Positions 1 to 8,894 are shown, counted from the first letter of the stretch. The stretch is 64,000 bases of DNA from Caballeronia glathei (GCF_000698595.1 NZ_JFHC01000034.1:21736-85735); one strand, 5' to 3'. The notes: generated from the letters alone by a model not told the origin. Translations and numbers: made by a program.

Positions 1-109
1 ACGGGCTCGGGGTATCGTCGGCAGACGCGAAGCCGGGCGCGAACGACGCCCCGCAAACGGCCGCAGCAGCGAGGCCTGCAAACGCGGTCGCTCGATTCAG
101 CTGATGCAT
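1..109 (-). CDS. N-terminal fragment of a secreted protein (runs off window)
   Basis: Thirty-six codons are visible from an ATG preceded by a strong purine-rich ribosome binding site (GAGGGAGG). The peptide starts MHQLNRATAF and continues with an alanine-rich hydrophobic stretch ending FAPGFASA-DD, a typical Sec signal peptide with cleavage after ASA near residue 30. The mature part lies outside the window, so the function cannot be named. It should be periplasmic or secreted. Confidence 0.6.
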   Translation of the reverse strand, partial: MHQLNRATAFAGLAAAAVCGASFAPGFASADDTPSP

Positions 110-352
110 GTGGGGCGCCTCCCTCTTTTGCTGTTCTTCTCGATCGACGCAACATCTTCGACAGCCAGTCTGTTCGCTGGCGCCGCACGCGTATGTTCGA
201 AAGCGAATGAAACATACCAAGGAGTAGCAAGCAGCGCACCAAGTATAGGAAACGTACGTGCGTTTCGCTGCCGTTCGCTCGTGCAGACGAATCGTCGCAC
301 GAACGCCACCCTATTTTTCATATTGTTTGTGACGCGCAAGCGACACGTAGGC

Positions 353-979
353 TCAGTGCCGCACGAGCGCCATCATGGCGCCGAAGCCGACGAAGATGCC
401 GCCCGTCAGCCGGTTGAACGCCGTAGCGACGCTCTGGCTCTTGAGTTTCGCGCCGATGCGCGTGCCCAGACCCGCGTAGATCAGGTACCAGCTGACCTCG
501 ATCACGGCGAATGTCGATACGAGCGCGGCGAATTGCGGAAGGACCGGCCGGCCTGCGTCGATGAACTGGGGAAGCAGGGCGGCGGCAAACAGAATCGCCT
601 TCGGATTGCTGCCTGCGATCAGAAAGCCGCTGCGAAACAGCGTTAGATGAGAATGACCGTGCATCTCATCCGCTTTCGGGAGATCGATTTCACTCACCCG
701 TGCACGCCAGCTTTTCACGCCGACCCAGATCAGGTATGCCGCGCCGATGAACCGCAGCGTATTGAACGTCGCGGGCCAGGCTTCGAGAAAGACGCCCAGG
801 CCCGCCGCCGATACCGACAGCATCAGCACGAGCGCAGTGAGGCAGCCGGCCATCGTCGCGCCCGCGCGCCGCAAGCCGTGCCGCGCGCCGTGCGTCATGA
901 CGAGCAGCATGTTCGGCCCCGGAATGGCGGATACGACAAAGACGGTTGCAACGAAAAGCCACCACGTGTGCAGGTTCAT
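353..979 (-). CDS. LysE/RhtB-family amino-acid exporter
   Basis: The 208-residue protein is almost entirely hydrophobic, with about six membrane segments. It carries the family signature SAIPGPNMLLV close to the N terminus, followed by G-R-G, and a conserved SNPKAILF near the middle. LysE/RhtB proteins export amino acids or related metabolites across the inner membrane by proton antiport. The substrate cannot be told from sequence. I start it at the ATG giving MNLHTWWLFV because the family normally begins there; a TTG five codons upstream (994) is also in frame, and neither has a good ribosome binding site. No operon partner is apparent, since the next gene upstream is also leftward but has its own stop and spacing. 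Confidence 0.9.
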   Translation of the reverse strand: MNLHTWWLFVATVFVVSAIPGPNMLLVMTHGARHGLRRAGATMAGCLTALVLMLSVSAAGLGVFLEAWPATFNTLRFIGAAYLIWVGVKSWRARVSEIDLPKADEMHGHSHLTLFRSGFLIAGSNPKAILFAAALLPQFIDAGRPVLPQFAALVSTFAVIEVSWYLIYAGLGTRIGAKLKSQSVATAFNRLTGGIFVGFGAMMALVRH

Positions 980-1064
980 CGGGGCGTGCACCAATTTTGA
1001 GATAGGTGCGGATTATGACGCCTGGATACGCCGTGGCCTACCACTTACACGTTAATTGACAATT

Positions 1065-1937
1065 TCAGCGGCCGGCCCGCCTCGCCGCGACTTTTCCCAG
1101 CACCGCGAAATCCTTGTCGCCCTCGCCGTGGGCGATCGCGTCGATCAGGTTGTCGCGCACGACGCTTCCGACCGGCAGCGGCGTATTGACCGCTTCTGCC
1201 GCGGCGAGCGCGAGCCGGACGTCCTTCAGCCCGAGCCGCGCCTTGAAGAGCGCGGGCTCGTAGCGGTCTTCCACGATCAGCTTGCCGTAGCCCTGGTAAA
1301 CCGGCCCCGGAAACAGCGTGCTCGTGATGAGATCGAGGAACATCTGCTGATCGATGCCGTGTCCCGACACCATCGCCGCGGCCTCGCCGAACGTCTCGAT
1401 CGCGGATGCCAGCATGAAGTTCACGGCCAGCTTGAGCACGTTCGCATGCTGCGGCGTCGTGCCGACGCGCCACGTCTTCTGCCCGATCGCGTCGAGCACC
1501 GGCTGCACGCGGTCGATCGCCTCGCCCGGCCCGGCGGCGAAAATGTTGAGCTTGCCCGCCGCGGCGACGTCCGGGCGGCCCAGCACCGGCGCCGCCACGT
1601 ACGCGACGCCGTGCTGCGCGTGAAGCGCGGTCAGTTCCTCCGCGAGCGCGACCGAGATCGTCGCCATGTTGACGTGCACGATGCCCTTGGGCGCCTGCCT
1701 GAGCAAGCCGCCGTCGACCAGCACCGTGCGCAGCGCGGTGTCGTCGGCGAGCATCGAAAACACGGCGTCGCCCGCGAAGGCCTGCTCGGGCGTATCGACA
1801 ACCGACGCGCCCTGATCCGCGAGCGCTTTCGTGGGTCCGGGCGAGCGGTTCCACACCCGCACCGCGTGGCCCGCCTTCAGCGCGTTGCCCGCCATCGCGC
1901 TGCCCATCCCGCCGAGTCCGATGAAACCGATATCCAT
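1065..1937 (-). CDS. NAD(P)-dependent 3-hydroxyisobutyrate-dehydrogenase-family reductase
   Basis: The 290-residue protein begins with a Rossmann dinucleotide-binding motif (GFIGLGGMGSAMAGN). It continues with the beta-hydroxyacid dehydrogenase pattern, including an all-helical C-terminal half with the conserved lysine in NVLKLAVNF. The family reduces or oxidises beta-hydroxy acids such as 3-hydroxyisobutyrate, tartronate semialdehyde or succinic semialdehyde. The exact substrate is not recoverable here. The ATG is preceded by GAGGAGGAAAGC, which fixes the start. It is divergent from the Mut7-C gene with about 100 bp between them. Confidence 0.88.
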   Translation of the reverse strand: MDIGFIGLGGMGSAMAGNALKAGHAVRVWNRSPGPTKALADQGASVVDTPEQAFAGDAVFSMLADDTALRTVLVDGGLLRQAPKGIVHVNMATISVALAEELTALHAQHGVAYVAAPVLGRPDVAAAGKLNIFAAGPGEAIDRVQPVLDAIGQKTWRVGTTPQHANVLKLAVNFMLASAIETFGEAAAMVSGHGIDQQMFLDLITSTLFPGPVYQGYGKLIVEDRYEPALFKARLGLKDVRLALAAAEAVNTPLPVGSVVRDNLIDAIAHGEGDKDFAVLGKVAARRAGR

Positions 1938-2038
1938 GCTTTCCTCCTCGTGGCCGAATTCGTGCCGTGAACAATCAGAGAGCGAGTAGATCACATCGTC
2001 CCGAAGCATGCAGCGTGAAGCGATGCGATACTTCCTGG

Positions 2039-2797
2039 ATGATCCACGCATGCTTCCGATTCCATCGCGAGCTGAACGATTTTCTGGCGCGGCCGCAGCG
2101 CGAGCAGGCGTTCACGTGCGCATGCCCGAAGGCGTCGTCGATCAAGCACATGATCGAAGCGCTCGGCGTGCCGCATACCGAAGTGGAACTGATCGTGAGG
2201 AACGGCAGGCCGGCGGGGTTCGATGCGCCCATCGTGCAGGGCGATCGCATCGACGTGTATCCGCGCAACGGCGTCCCGGAGGGCATGCACGCGGGCGCGC
2301 TGCTTTTGCGCCCGCCGCTGCGCGGCGCGGGCTTGCGGTTCGTCGCGGATGCGCATCTCGGTGCGCTCGCGCAACTGCTGCGGCTTGCGGGCTTCGACAC
2401 CCGCTACGACAACAATTTCCCCGACGACGAAATCGAGCAACTCGCGCTCGACGAGCACCGCGTCGTTCTCACGCGCGACCGCGAACTGCTCAAGCGCCGC
2501 ACGGTGGTGTACGGCTGCTACGTCCGCGCGCTGCAAGCCGATGCGCAATGGCGCGAAATCGCCGAACGGCTCGATCTGACGCCGCATGTGCGCGCGTTTC
2601 GCCTGTGCCTGATGTGCAACGCGCCGCTGCGGCCCGCCCGTTCCGGCGATCTCGACGGCCGCGTGCCGGAAGGCGTGCGCGAGCGCCACACGCGCTTCGT
2701 CACCTGCGACGTGTGCCGGCGCGTGTTCTGGGAAGGGTCGCACTGGAAGCGGATGCGCGAGCGCATCGACGCCCTCGCCGACGCAGGCCGCGCGTAA
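2039..2797 (+). CDS. Mut7-C RNase-domain protein with N-terminal ubiquitin-like fold
   Basis: The 252-residue product has two parts. Residues about 1-85 resemble the small ubiquitin/ThiS-like domain often fused to Mut7-C (FRFHRELNDFL, GDRIDVYPRNG). Residues about 95-240 are Mut7-C itself: RFVADAHLGALAQLLRLAGF, LTRDRELLKRR, and a C-terminal zinc ribbon made by CLMC and CDVC. Mut7-C is a PIN-like fold predicted to be an RNase; the function of the bacterial stand-alone proteins is not well established. The start is uncertain. The frame is open 24 codons further upstream (GTG at 1967), but homology begins at the ATG used here and neither site has a clear Shine-Dalgarno. Confidence 0.85.
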   Translation: MIHACFRFHRELNDFLARPQREQAFTCACPKASSIKHMIEALGVPHTEVELIVRNGRPAGFDAPIVQGDRIDVYPRNGVPEGMHAGALLLRPPLRGAGLRFVADAHLGALAQLLRLAGFDTRYDNNFPDDEIEQLALDEHRVVLTRDRELLKRRTVVYGCYVRALQADAQWREIAERLDLTPHVRAFRLCLMCNAPLRPARSGDLDGRVPEGVRERHTRFVTCDVCRRVFWEGSHWKRMRERIDALADAGRA

Positions 2798-2883
2798 GCG
2801 CCGCCGCGCTCGCACCAGTCTCGTACAATACGCGGCTTTCCCATCGTTGAACTCGCGTTCAACCCTTCGCCCCGGAGCTTCGC

Positions 2884-3156
2884 GTGAAGAAATTCGACCT
2901 CGAAAAGAACAAGGCGCTCAAGCTCGCCAACGACCTGAAGCAAAGCGGCTCGGCGCGTTTCGGCGCGGCCGCGGCGCAGCCGAAGCTCGACCGTCGCGAG
3001 CAGCGCCGCCTGGATCAGGAGAAAGGGCTCGTGCCGTTCGCGTGCAAGCTCGACGCCACGCTCGTCCAGCAACTGCAGGAACGCGCCGCCGCGCACGAAG
3101 GCGGCATGACCGAAGCGCTGGCGGAACTGCTGGTGGCCGCCGGCCTCACGCGCTAG
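2884..3156 (+). CDS. Small conserved-looking hypothetical protein
   Basis: The 90-residue protein is very basic in its N-terminal half (KKFDLEKNKALKLANDLKQ) and ends in a helical segment rich in alanine and leucine. I do not recognise the family. A GTG start is preceded by GGAG, and a TACAAT -10-like element lies about 55 bp upstream at 2824-2829, so it probably has its own promoter. The charge pattern and C-terminal helices are compatible with a nucleic-acid-binding protein, but that is only inference. Confidence 0.7.
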   Translation: MKKFDLEKNKALKLANDLKQSGSARFGAAAAQPKLDRREQRRLDQEKGLVPFACKLDATLVQQLQERAAAHEGGMTEALAELLVAAGLTR

Positions 3157-3181
3157 GAGCCAGCGCGCAAGGCGGCAGCGC

Positions 3182-3493
3182 TCAGACGCTGCCCTGCTTT
3201 TCGATCACCAGAATGCGCGCTTCGCCGACTGGCTCGGCGAAATGCTCGTCGCCTGCCTGCGCGTGGAAGATGTCGCCGGCTTTCAGCGCAAGCGTTTCTT
3301 CCCGCCCGTCGCGGCGCACGTGCATCCTCACCTCGCCGTTCATCACGGCGAAGACTTCCTCGCCGTCGTTCACGTGCCACTTGTACGGCTGGTCGGTCCA
3401 GTGCAGGCGGCACGAGATGCCGTTCATCACGCAGACGTCGAGCGCGCCCCACGCGCGCTCCGCCCTGAAGCTTTCACTTTCGATGAGTTTCAT
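3182..3493 (-). CDS. Small cupin-domain protein
   Basis: The 103-residue protein is a single cupin beta-barrel. The two conserved blocks are recognisable as KWHVNDGEEVFAVMNGEV and LKAGDIFHAQAGDEHFAEP. Cupins of this size bind a metal and serve as sensors or small enzymes; no specific reaction can be assigned. It is 12 bp downstream of the MHS transporter gene on the same strand, so the two are probably co-transcribed. Confidence 0.87.
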   Translation of the reverse strand: MKLIESESFRAERAWGALDVCVMNGISCRLHWTDQPYKWHVNDGEEVFAVMNGEVRMHVRRDGREETLALKAGDIFHAQAGDEHFAEPVGEARILVIEKQGSV

Positions 3494-3505
3494 GGTTGTC
3501 GCTAC

Positions 3506-4813
3506 CTAGCGGATGAGATTGCGCCCCTCGTCGACGTCGGCGTGGCGCGTCGCCGGAATGCACGCCACGGCGACGAGGGAAAGCGCGAGCCCCGCCATCA
3601 CGTAGAAGGTCGGCGCGAGCTGCGAGCCGGTCGTCCGGATGAGCCACGTCACGATGAACTGCCCGAAGCCGCCGAACAGCATCACCGCGATGTTATAGGC
3701 GAGCGAGAGGCCGGTCGAACGGACATGCGCGGGAAAGAGTTCCGCGATCAGCGCGCCGAACGGGCCGTAGTAGCCGGCGAGCGCAATCGAGAGCAGCGCC
3801 TGCACGATCACGAGGCGCGCCACGCTCGGCTCGGCGGCGAGCCACGAAAAGAGCGGATAGATCAAGGCGAGCGTGATGAGGAGCGACCAGAGCGAGAGCC
3901 CTTTCCTGCCGATGCGGTCCGACAACGCGCCCGCAACCGGCGAAAGCACGGTGAGCAGCAGATTGCCGACGATCAGCGCCGTAAACGACTGCGCGAACGG
4001 CAAATTCAGCTGCTTGACGGCGAAGGTCGGCAGATAGCCGATCAGCACGTAGACCGTCACCGTCAGCGCGATCACCGAGCCGAGCCCGCACAGCACCTCG
4101 CGGCCGTGGCTCGCGAACACCTCGCCAAGCGTCGCGCGGCGGGCGGTTTTCTTCGCGTGCAGGAAGGCTTCCGTGTCCGTCATGTTGCGGCGGATGTAGA
4201 AGCCGACCGGCCCGATCACGAGCCCGAGAATGAACGGCACGCGCCAGCCCCACGAATTGAGCGCCTCGGGCGACATGCCGCGCGAGATCGCCGCGCCGAC
4301 CAGCGCGCCCAACAGGAGCGCGGCCGCCTGGCTCGCCATCTGGAAGCTGCCGTAGAAGCCGCGCTTCGAGAACGGCGCGGCTTCGATCAGGAGCGCAGTC
4401 GAGCTGCCGAACTCGCCGCCCGCCGAGAAACCTTGCAGCAGGCGCGCGAACACGATGATGAGCGGCCCGCCGATGCCGATGGCGGAATACGGCGGCGCGA
4501 TCGCGAGCATCAGGATGCCGAGCGTCATGAGGCCGATCACCATGGTCAGCGCCGCCTTGCGTCCGGCGCGATCGGCGTAGAGACCGAGCACGATGCCGCC
4601 GACCGGCCGCATCACGAAGGCCACGCCGAAGGTGGCCGTGGTGAGGAGAATCGACGAATAATCGCTGTGGCTCGGGAAGAACAGTTGCGCGATCACGACT
4701 GTCATGAAGCCGAACACGGTGAAGTCGTACCATTCGAGCGCATTGCCGATCACGGCGGCCGCTACCGCGCGCGTGTTCGGCAGCCTGCCCGCCTTGCGAT
4801 TCGCTGTTGCCAT
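3506..4813 (-). CDS. MHS-family (metabolite:H+ symporter) MFS transporter
   Basis: The 435-residue protein has twelve predicted membrane segments. It shows the hallmarks of the metabolite:H+ symporter branch of the major facilitator superfamily: NALEWYDFTVFGF in helix 1, VMRPVGGIVLG in helix 2 and YADRAGRKAAL in the first cytoplasmic loop. Members import carboxylates, osmolytes or shikimate-like compounds by proton symport. The substrate here is not predictable. The ATG has GGGGAG six bases upstream, which excludes the longer in-frame start at 4870. A cupin gene follows at once on the same strand. Confidence 0.92.
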   Translation of the reverse strand: MATANRKAGRLPNTRAVAAAVIGNALEWYDFTVFGFMTVVIAQLFFPSHSDYSSILLTTATFGVAFVMRPVGGIVLGLYADRAGRKAALTMVIGLMTLGILMLAIAPPYSAIGIGGPLIIVFARLLQGFSAGGEFGSSTALLIEAAPFSKRGFYGSFQMASQAAALLLGALVGAAISRGMSPEALNSWGWRVPFILGLVIGPVGFYIRRNMTDTEAFLHAKKTARRATLGEVFASHGREVLCGLGSVIALTVTVYVLIGYLPTFAVKQLNLPFAQSFTALIVGNLLLTVLSPVAGALSDRIGRKGLSLWSLLITLALIYPLFSWLAAEPSVARLVIVQALLSIALAGYYGPFGALIAELFPAHVRSTGLSLAYNIAVMLFGGFGQFIVTWLIRTTGSQLAPTFYVMAGLALSLVAVACIPATRHADVDEGRNLIR

Positions 4814-4935
4814 GTATGCTCCCCGCCCGCCGGGCGCACTGCTTCGGTTGATTATTCGCCGCAATTGCATCCGGCGCTTAACGAATTGGTGCCTTGGCGA
4901 GTGTAATTAGGGGGCGCATGGTTATCAAGGGACGA

Positions 4936-4973
4936 AAAAAGCGCGTCCAGCCTTCCGGCCGGACGCGCTTTTT
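4936..4973 (-). terminator. Rho-independent terminator, potentially bidirectional
   Basis: A perfect 13-bp stem (AAAAAGCGCGTCC / GGACGCGCTTTTT) with a 12-base loop has an A-run on one side and a T-run on the other. It lies 17 bp past the stop of the leftward high-potential iron-sulfur protein gene, which it most likely terminates. Confidence 0.85.
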
Positions 4974-4990
4974 ACTGGCTCGCTGCTGCT

Positions 4991-5305
4991 TCAGGCCTTC
5001 TTGTTATAGGCGTTGCACCAGCCCTTCGACGCCACCAGCTTGTTCGCGAACATCGGGCACGGCGCGAATTCGTCGCTTGCCTTGCCCTGGTAGAACGAGC
5101 AGTTGCCGCAATCCTGGCCCGCGGCGTAGCGCGTGAACTTGGCCTTGTCGACCTTGCTCGCGTCGAGCTTGTAGCCGAGCGCCTGCGCGGTCGGATCGCT
5201 TTCCGGGACCTTGACGGGGTCGGCGGCGAAGGCGGTGCGGGTGAGCGCCAGCGTCGACGCCACGCCGATGCTGGATATGAGAAACGTGCGACGGCTTGTT
5301 TTCAT
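4991..5305 (-). CDS. High-potential iron-sulfur protein (HiPIP)
   Basis: The 104-residue precursor begins with a twin-arginine signal (SRRTFLISS) and a cleavage region near TAFAA, residues 24-28. The mature part has the four cluster cysteines in HiPIP spacing: C66, C69, C83 and C97, within QDCGNCSFYQG, APCPMF and GWCNAY. HiPIPs carry one [4Fe-4S] cluster and shuttle electrons in the periplasm, for example to a terminal oxidase. The usual electron-transfer partners are not next to it. The ATG start has GGAG nine bases upstream, and a strong terminator follows the stop. Confidence 0.93.
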   Translation of the reverse strand: MKTSRRTFLISSIGVASTLALTRTAFAADPVKVPESDPTAQALGYKLDASKVDKAKFTRYAAGQDCGNCSFYQGKASDEFAPCPMFANKLVASKGWCNAYNKKA

Positions 5306-5428
5306 GATGCTTGACTCCGTGTATTGGGGGATGCGCCATTCTGATGACGGCGACGTCCCGAGCATATCAACGCGGAGCGACATCGAAAAACACAAATCTT
5401 ATAGATAAGGCGTGTCGGAACGTCGCGC

Positions 5429-6529
5429 CTAGCGGATCATCTCCACGACCCGCTCGGCGATCGCAAGCGACGCCGTCAGCCCCGGCGACTCGATCCCGTA
5501 CAGATTTACGAGGCCCCGCACGCCGTGCGCGGACTTGCCCTGGATCATGAAGTCGGCGGCGGCCTGGCCCGGCCCCGACAGCTTCGGGCGGATGCCGGCG
5601 TAGGCCGGCTGCAGCGCGCCGTCGGGCAGGCCCGGCCAGTACGCGCGGATCGCCGCGTAGAACGCGTTCGCGCGGTTCGGATCGACGTCGTAGTTGATCG
5701 ACTGCACCCATTCGACGTCCGGGCCGAACTTCGCCTGGCCGCCGAGATCGATGGTGAGATGCACGCCGAGCCCCGCCTCGTTCGGCATCGGGTAGATCAG
5801 GCGGTCGAACGGCGCGCGCCCGCTCACGCTGAAATAGTTGCCCTTCGCGAAGTAGAGCGGCGGCACATGGCGGTCGTCGAGTCCGCGGATCTGCCTCGCG
5901 ATGTCGTTTGCGTGAAGCCCGGCGCTGTTGATCAGGTGCGTGGCGCGCAGGCGAGTGGGCGTCGCGCCGCCCGTCTCGATGATGAAGCAGCCCTCGCTCG
6001 CGTCGATCGACGCAACCGGCGTGCGGAACGCGATGTTCGCGCCGTGGCGCTCGGCGTCGCCGAGGAGGGCGAGCATGTACTGATGGCTGTCGACGATGCC
6101 CGTTTCAGGCGAAAACACCGCTTCCACGCACTGAAGCTGCGGCTCCAGCTCCTTCGCCTCGGCGCCGCTCAGGCGCACGAGCCCGTTCACGTGGTTCTCG
6201 ATGCCCTTCTGCTCGATCGCCGCGAGCTGCGGCACCTGGTTGCGCGCCGTCGCGACGAGCAGTTTGCCGCAGCGCTGGTGGGGCACGCCGTGCGACTCGC
6301 AGAACTCGTAGAGCATCGCGCGGCCACGCACACAAAGCTCGGCCTTCAGCGAGCCGCGCGGATAGTAGATGCCCGCGTGGATGACCTCGCTGTTGCGCGA
6401 ACTCGTGCCGATGCCGATCCCCTCGCCCGCCTCCAGCACCATGACTTCCCTGCCGCGTGCCGCCAGCGCCCGGGCTATCGCGAGTCCAACGACGCCCGCC
6501 CCTATCACTACACACTCGATCTGGTCCAT
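5429..6529 (-). CDS. LhgO-like FAD-dependent oxidoreductase
   Basis: The 366-residue protein starts with an FAD-binding Rossmann motif (VVIGAGVVGLAIARAL). It carries the HAGIYYPRGSLKAELCVRG signature of the L-2-hydroxyglutarate dehydrogenase/oxidase branch of the DAO family, and ends with the FAD-binding GLVNLYGIESPGLTASL. The likely reaction is FAD-linked oxidation of L-2-hydroxyglutarate or a related 2-hydroxy acid to the keto acid, with electrons passed to quinone or oxygen. The ATG has GAAGGGAC upstream, ruling out an ATG ten codons earlier. It stands alone between the HiPIP gene and the AAA ATPase gene. Confidence 0.88.
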   Translation of the reverse strand: MDQIECVVIGAGVVGLAIARALAARGREVMVLEAGEGIGIGTSSRNSEVIHAGIYYPRGSLKAELCVRGRAMLYEFCESHGVPHQRCGKLLVATARNQVPQLAAIEQKGIENHVNGLVRLSGAEAKELEPQLQCVEAVFSPETGIVDSHQYMLALLGDAERHGANIAFRTPVASIDASEGCFIIETGGATPTRLRATHLINSAGLHANDIARQIRGLDDRHVPPLYFAKGNYFSVSGRAPFDRLIYPMPNEAGLGVHLTIDLGGQAKFGPDVEWVQSINYDVDPNRANAFYAAIRAYWPGLPDGALQPAYAGIRPKLSGPGQAAADFMIQGKSAHGVRGLVNLYGIESPGLTASLAIAERVVEMIR

Positions 6530-6713
6530 GTCCCTTCCGTGCAGCCTCGTCAGGTGCATTCTACTTTCTGGACTATTGCGTGTTCCACAACAACGACAGT
6601 TCGATTACATCGTTTTTCGAAGTGATTCCGGAAAAGGCAAGAATTCCGCCGATTTTTGCCAAAAAAACCGCCTTTCGACAGCTTTTTTGGCAAGTTTTCA
6701 AAATAGAGGCCTT

Positions 6714-7691
6714 TCAGAATCCAATCGCTTTCTTACGTGCAGTGTGATCGAGCTGAATGTCGCGCGCCTCGACGTGATGCCGCCCGTCGATGCGCGCGTT
6801 GCCGAACGCATTGAGCATCGCGCGGCGCATGGCGCGCGGCGACGCGCGCGTGAGCGCCTCGAGCGGCGCATCGCCGAGCGTTTCCGGAAAGCGCCGGCCC
6901 CACACGTGCGAATTGCGGATCTCGTCATAAATCGACTGCGCGATGCGGCGCGCGCCGTCGCGATCGGGCGGCGGTATCTCGTAGACGTTCATGCGGTTCA
7001 GGAGCGGCTCGGGAATCGCGCGGGCGTCGTTCGCGGTCGCGATCCACACGACGTTGGCCGCGTTGATCGGCACTTCGGCGAATTCGTCGATGAACGCCTG
7101 AGCCGTGTCGTGCTCGAGCAGCGCGTAGAGCGCGCCGAGCGGGTCGTACTGCGCGTCGCCGGTGGCCTTGTCGATTTCATCGACCGTCATGACCGGATTC
7201 GCGTAGCTGCCGTTCACGAGGGCGTCGAAGACCTTGCCCGGCTTGGCATTGCGCCATTGCGACGACGCCCCCGACAGGATCCAGCCGGCCGTGAGCGAGC
7301 TCATCGCGACGTAGTGGCACGAGGTGCCGAGGAGGCGCGCGAGCTGCTTCGCGAAATGCGTCTTGCCGATGCCCGGCTCGCCGAGCAGCAGGATCGGCAT
7401 GAGTTCGAGCCGGTCCTCGGTTTCGAGGCACAGCGCGATCTGCTTGCGGATGTCGGCGAGCGGCTCCTCGAAATTTGGCAGGTCGGCGACGAGATCGTCG
7501 ATCGACGGCATCCGGTTCGGCTTCACGCAAAAGCGCAGGTTGCCCGCCTTGAGCATTTTTTCGTAGGTGGCGCGCAGCGCGTCGCTCGCGCCATCGGGCA
7601 GGTCGTTCAGCGCGGTCTCGACGTCGTCGAGACTGTAGACCTTGCTGAACGACGCGACCGCAAGTTCCTGTTTGACCACGGCTGTCGTCAT
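6714..7691 (-). CDS. Orphan Lon-like AAA+ ATPase
   Basis: The 325-residue protein has one AAA+ module: Walker A GEPGIGKT at residues 104-111, Walker B VMTVDE at about 167-172, a sensor-1 segment (VVWIATAND), an arginine finger region (EPLLNR) and a small helical lid. The sequence is closest in feel to the ATPase part of Lon, but there is no protease domain. The first 100 residues are helical and unassigned. No partner protein is adjacent, so the remodelling target is unknown. The start used has a GGGG element upstream; an earlier in-frame GTG/ATG exists at 7706. Confidence 0.85.
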   Translation of the reverse strand: MTTAVVKQELAVASFSKVYSLDDVETALNDLPDGASDALRATYEKMLKAGNLRFCVKPNRMPSIDDLVADLPNFEEPLADIRKQIALCLETEDRLELMPILLLGEPGIGKTHFAKQLARLLGTSCHYVAMSSLTAGWILSGASSQWRNAKPGKVFDALVNGSYANPVMTVDEIDKATGDAQYDPLGALYALLEHDTAQAFIDEFAEVPINAANVVWIATANDARAIPEPLLNRMNVYEIPPPDRDGARRIAQSIYDEIRNSHVWGRRFPETLGDAPLEALTRASPRAMRRAMLNAFGNARIDGRHHVEARDIQLDHTARKKAIGF

Positions 7692-7847
7692 GTCGCACCC
7701 CGTCAATTCATGTAGTCGATGGATTCAGTGTATCGACGACAAAAGGCCGCGCAAGCGAGCAATCGCACGCGTGTGCTGCTAATTCGGGCAAAAAGGGCAG
7801 CGATGACGGCAATTGCGGTCCGCGCCGGAAGACGCGCGTGGCCGGCG

Positions 7848-8012
7848 TCAGGCGCAGGCGCTTGTGGGCCGGGCGTCCTGCTCGGTGTGGCGCCATCCGT
7901 CGGGGGTTGCGCGCATCACGATGTGGAGCGTGCGCTCGGTCACATTCAGCGCCGCGACGAGGTGCCGGATGGTGGTGTTGTGGTTGGCGTGCTGCTGATA
8001 GAGCGCGCGCAT
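7848..8012 (-). CDS. Short HTH-like protein of 54 residues
   Basis: A 54-codon frame begins MRALYQQHANHNTTIRHLVA and continues ALNVTERTLHIVMRATPDGW, which reads like a helix-turn-helix (LVAALNVTERTLH). It is too coherent to be a shadow, and no better frame covers this stretch. A TTGACT-TTATA-like sequence lies just upstream (about 8035-8045), but no Shine-Dalgarno is visible and stop codons close the frame immediately upstream. It could be a small DNA-binding protein or the remnant of a longer regulator. Confidence 0.4.
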   Translation of the reverse strand: MRALYQQHANHNTTIRHLVAALNVTERTLHIVMRATPDGWRHTEQDARPTSACA

Positions 8013-8328
8013 CGCGAAGTCGGCGAGCCGCGGCTATAACAGTCAAAAAGTATGCAGAAAGCACCGGTTCCGAACCCCTTGTATGATCGGGAGTTTCCGT
8101 CTTCGCGCACGCCGGTGGCACGCGGGTTCGGATCCTGCTGCGGGCGTTCGAGCGGACGACATCCGCCATTGAGTTCACGGTGCAAAACCCCACATTTCGG
8201 GATGCACGCCGTCTGCTGAACCCGGCGCACGGCGCCAAGTCAGAAATACGTATCCGATCGGCCGGTCCGGTCGGACAAGTCCACACGGCAAGCCGCGCAC
8301 GCCACCCGCGCCAAGGAGAAACCTTTCG
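8013..8328. other. Intergenic region with divergent promoters
   Basis: This 316-bp stretch holds no convincing gene. It must contain promoters for the rightward periplasmic-protein gene and possibly for the leftward 54-residue ORF. Only the ribosome binding site of the former (AAGGAGAAACC, near 8312) is clear. Confidence 0.5.
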
Positions 8329-8850
8329 ATGCTGAAACGAAGCGCCACCCGCCTTCTCACCACGCTGTTCATCGGCGCATCGCTCGCCGCATACGTCGAC
8401 GCGCACGCGCAAACCAGCGCGTCGCAGCCGGTCAAGTGGGAGTTGCAGGTGCTGCGCGACGGCCAGCAGATCGACGCGTTCTCCGCCACGACGAACGTCG
8501 GCCAGGCGCGCACGGACACGCATCACCACGTCGTGAAGAACAGCGTGGGCTGCGCCGACAAGCCGGCCGGCGACATCGACCTGCAACGCACCCTCACGAT
8601 TTCGCCCGTCCACGCGAGCGCGGACGACGTGACGCTCGCCATCGAAGCCCAGGAAACGCTCGAAGAGAACACGCCGCGCGCCACGGCCCAGGGCTGCAAG
8701 CTCCCGCCGCAGCCGCGCGTCGTGAACGCGTCGCATCCGGGCCTCATGCTCAAGCCGGGCGAGTGGACCAGCTGGCAGATCGTCGACAAGAACCCCTCGC
8801 TGGCGTACCGGGTGCGCGCCAGCCTGACTACATCGGCGGCGGCTCAGTGA
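8329..8850 (+). CDS. Secreted/periplasmic protein of unknown function
   Basis: The 173-residue precursor has a signal peptide of about 28 residues (LLTTLFIGASLAAYVDAHAQ), with cleavage most likely after AHA. The mature part is rich in beta strands and contains two cysteines (C102-like VGCADKP and QGCKLPP) that could form a disulfide in the periplasm. It resembles single-domain beta-sandwich proteins, but I do not recognise a family. The ATG is preceded by AAGGAG at good spacing. It is followed on the same strand, 44 bp later, by the EEP-family gene. Confidence 0.75.
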   Translation: MLKRSATRLLTTLFIGASLAAYVDAHAQTSASQPVKWELQVLRDGQQIDAFSATTNVGQARTDTHHHVVKNSVGCADKPAGDIDLQRTLTISPVHASADDVTLAIEAQETLEENTPRATAQGCKLPPQPRVVNASHPGLMLKPGEWTSWQIVDKNPSLAYRVRASLTTSAAAQ

Positions 8851-8894
8851 CGCGCTGAATCCGGCACGAGCCGCGCCGATCCCAATACAAAAGC

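Noticed and set aside
3242..4906. 554-codon plus-strand open frame opposite the MHS transporter gene
   Set aside because: It is Arg/His/Glu/Asp-rich low-complexity sequence, the usual antisense shadow of a GC-rich membrane-protein gene. The minus-strand frame has clear family motifs and a Shine-Dalgarno.
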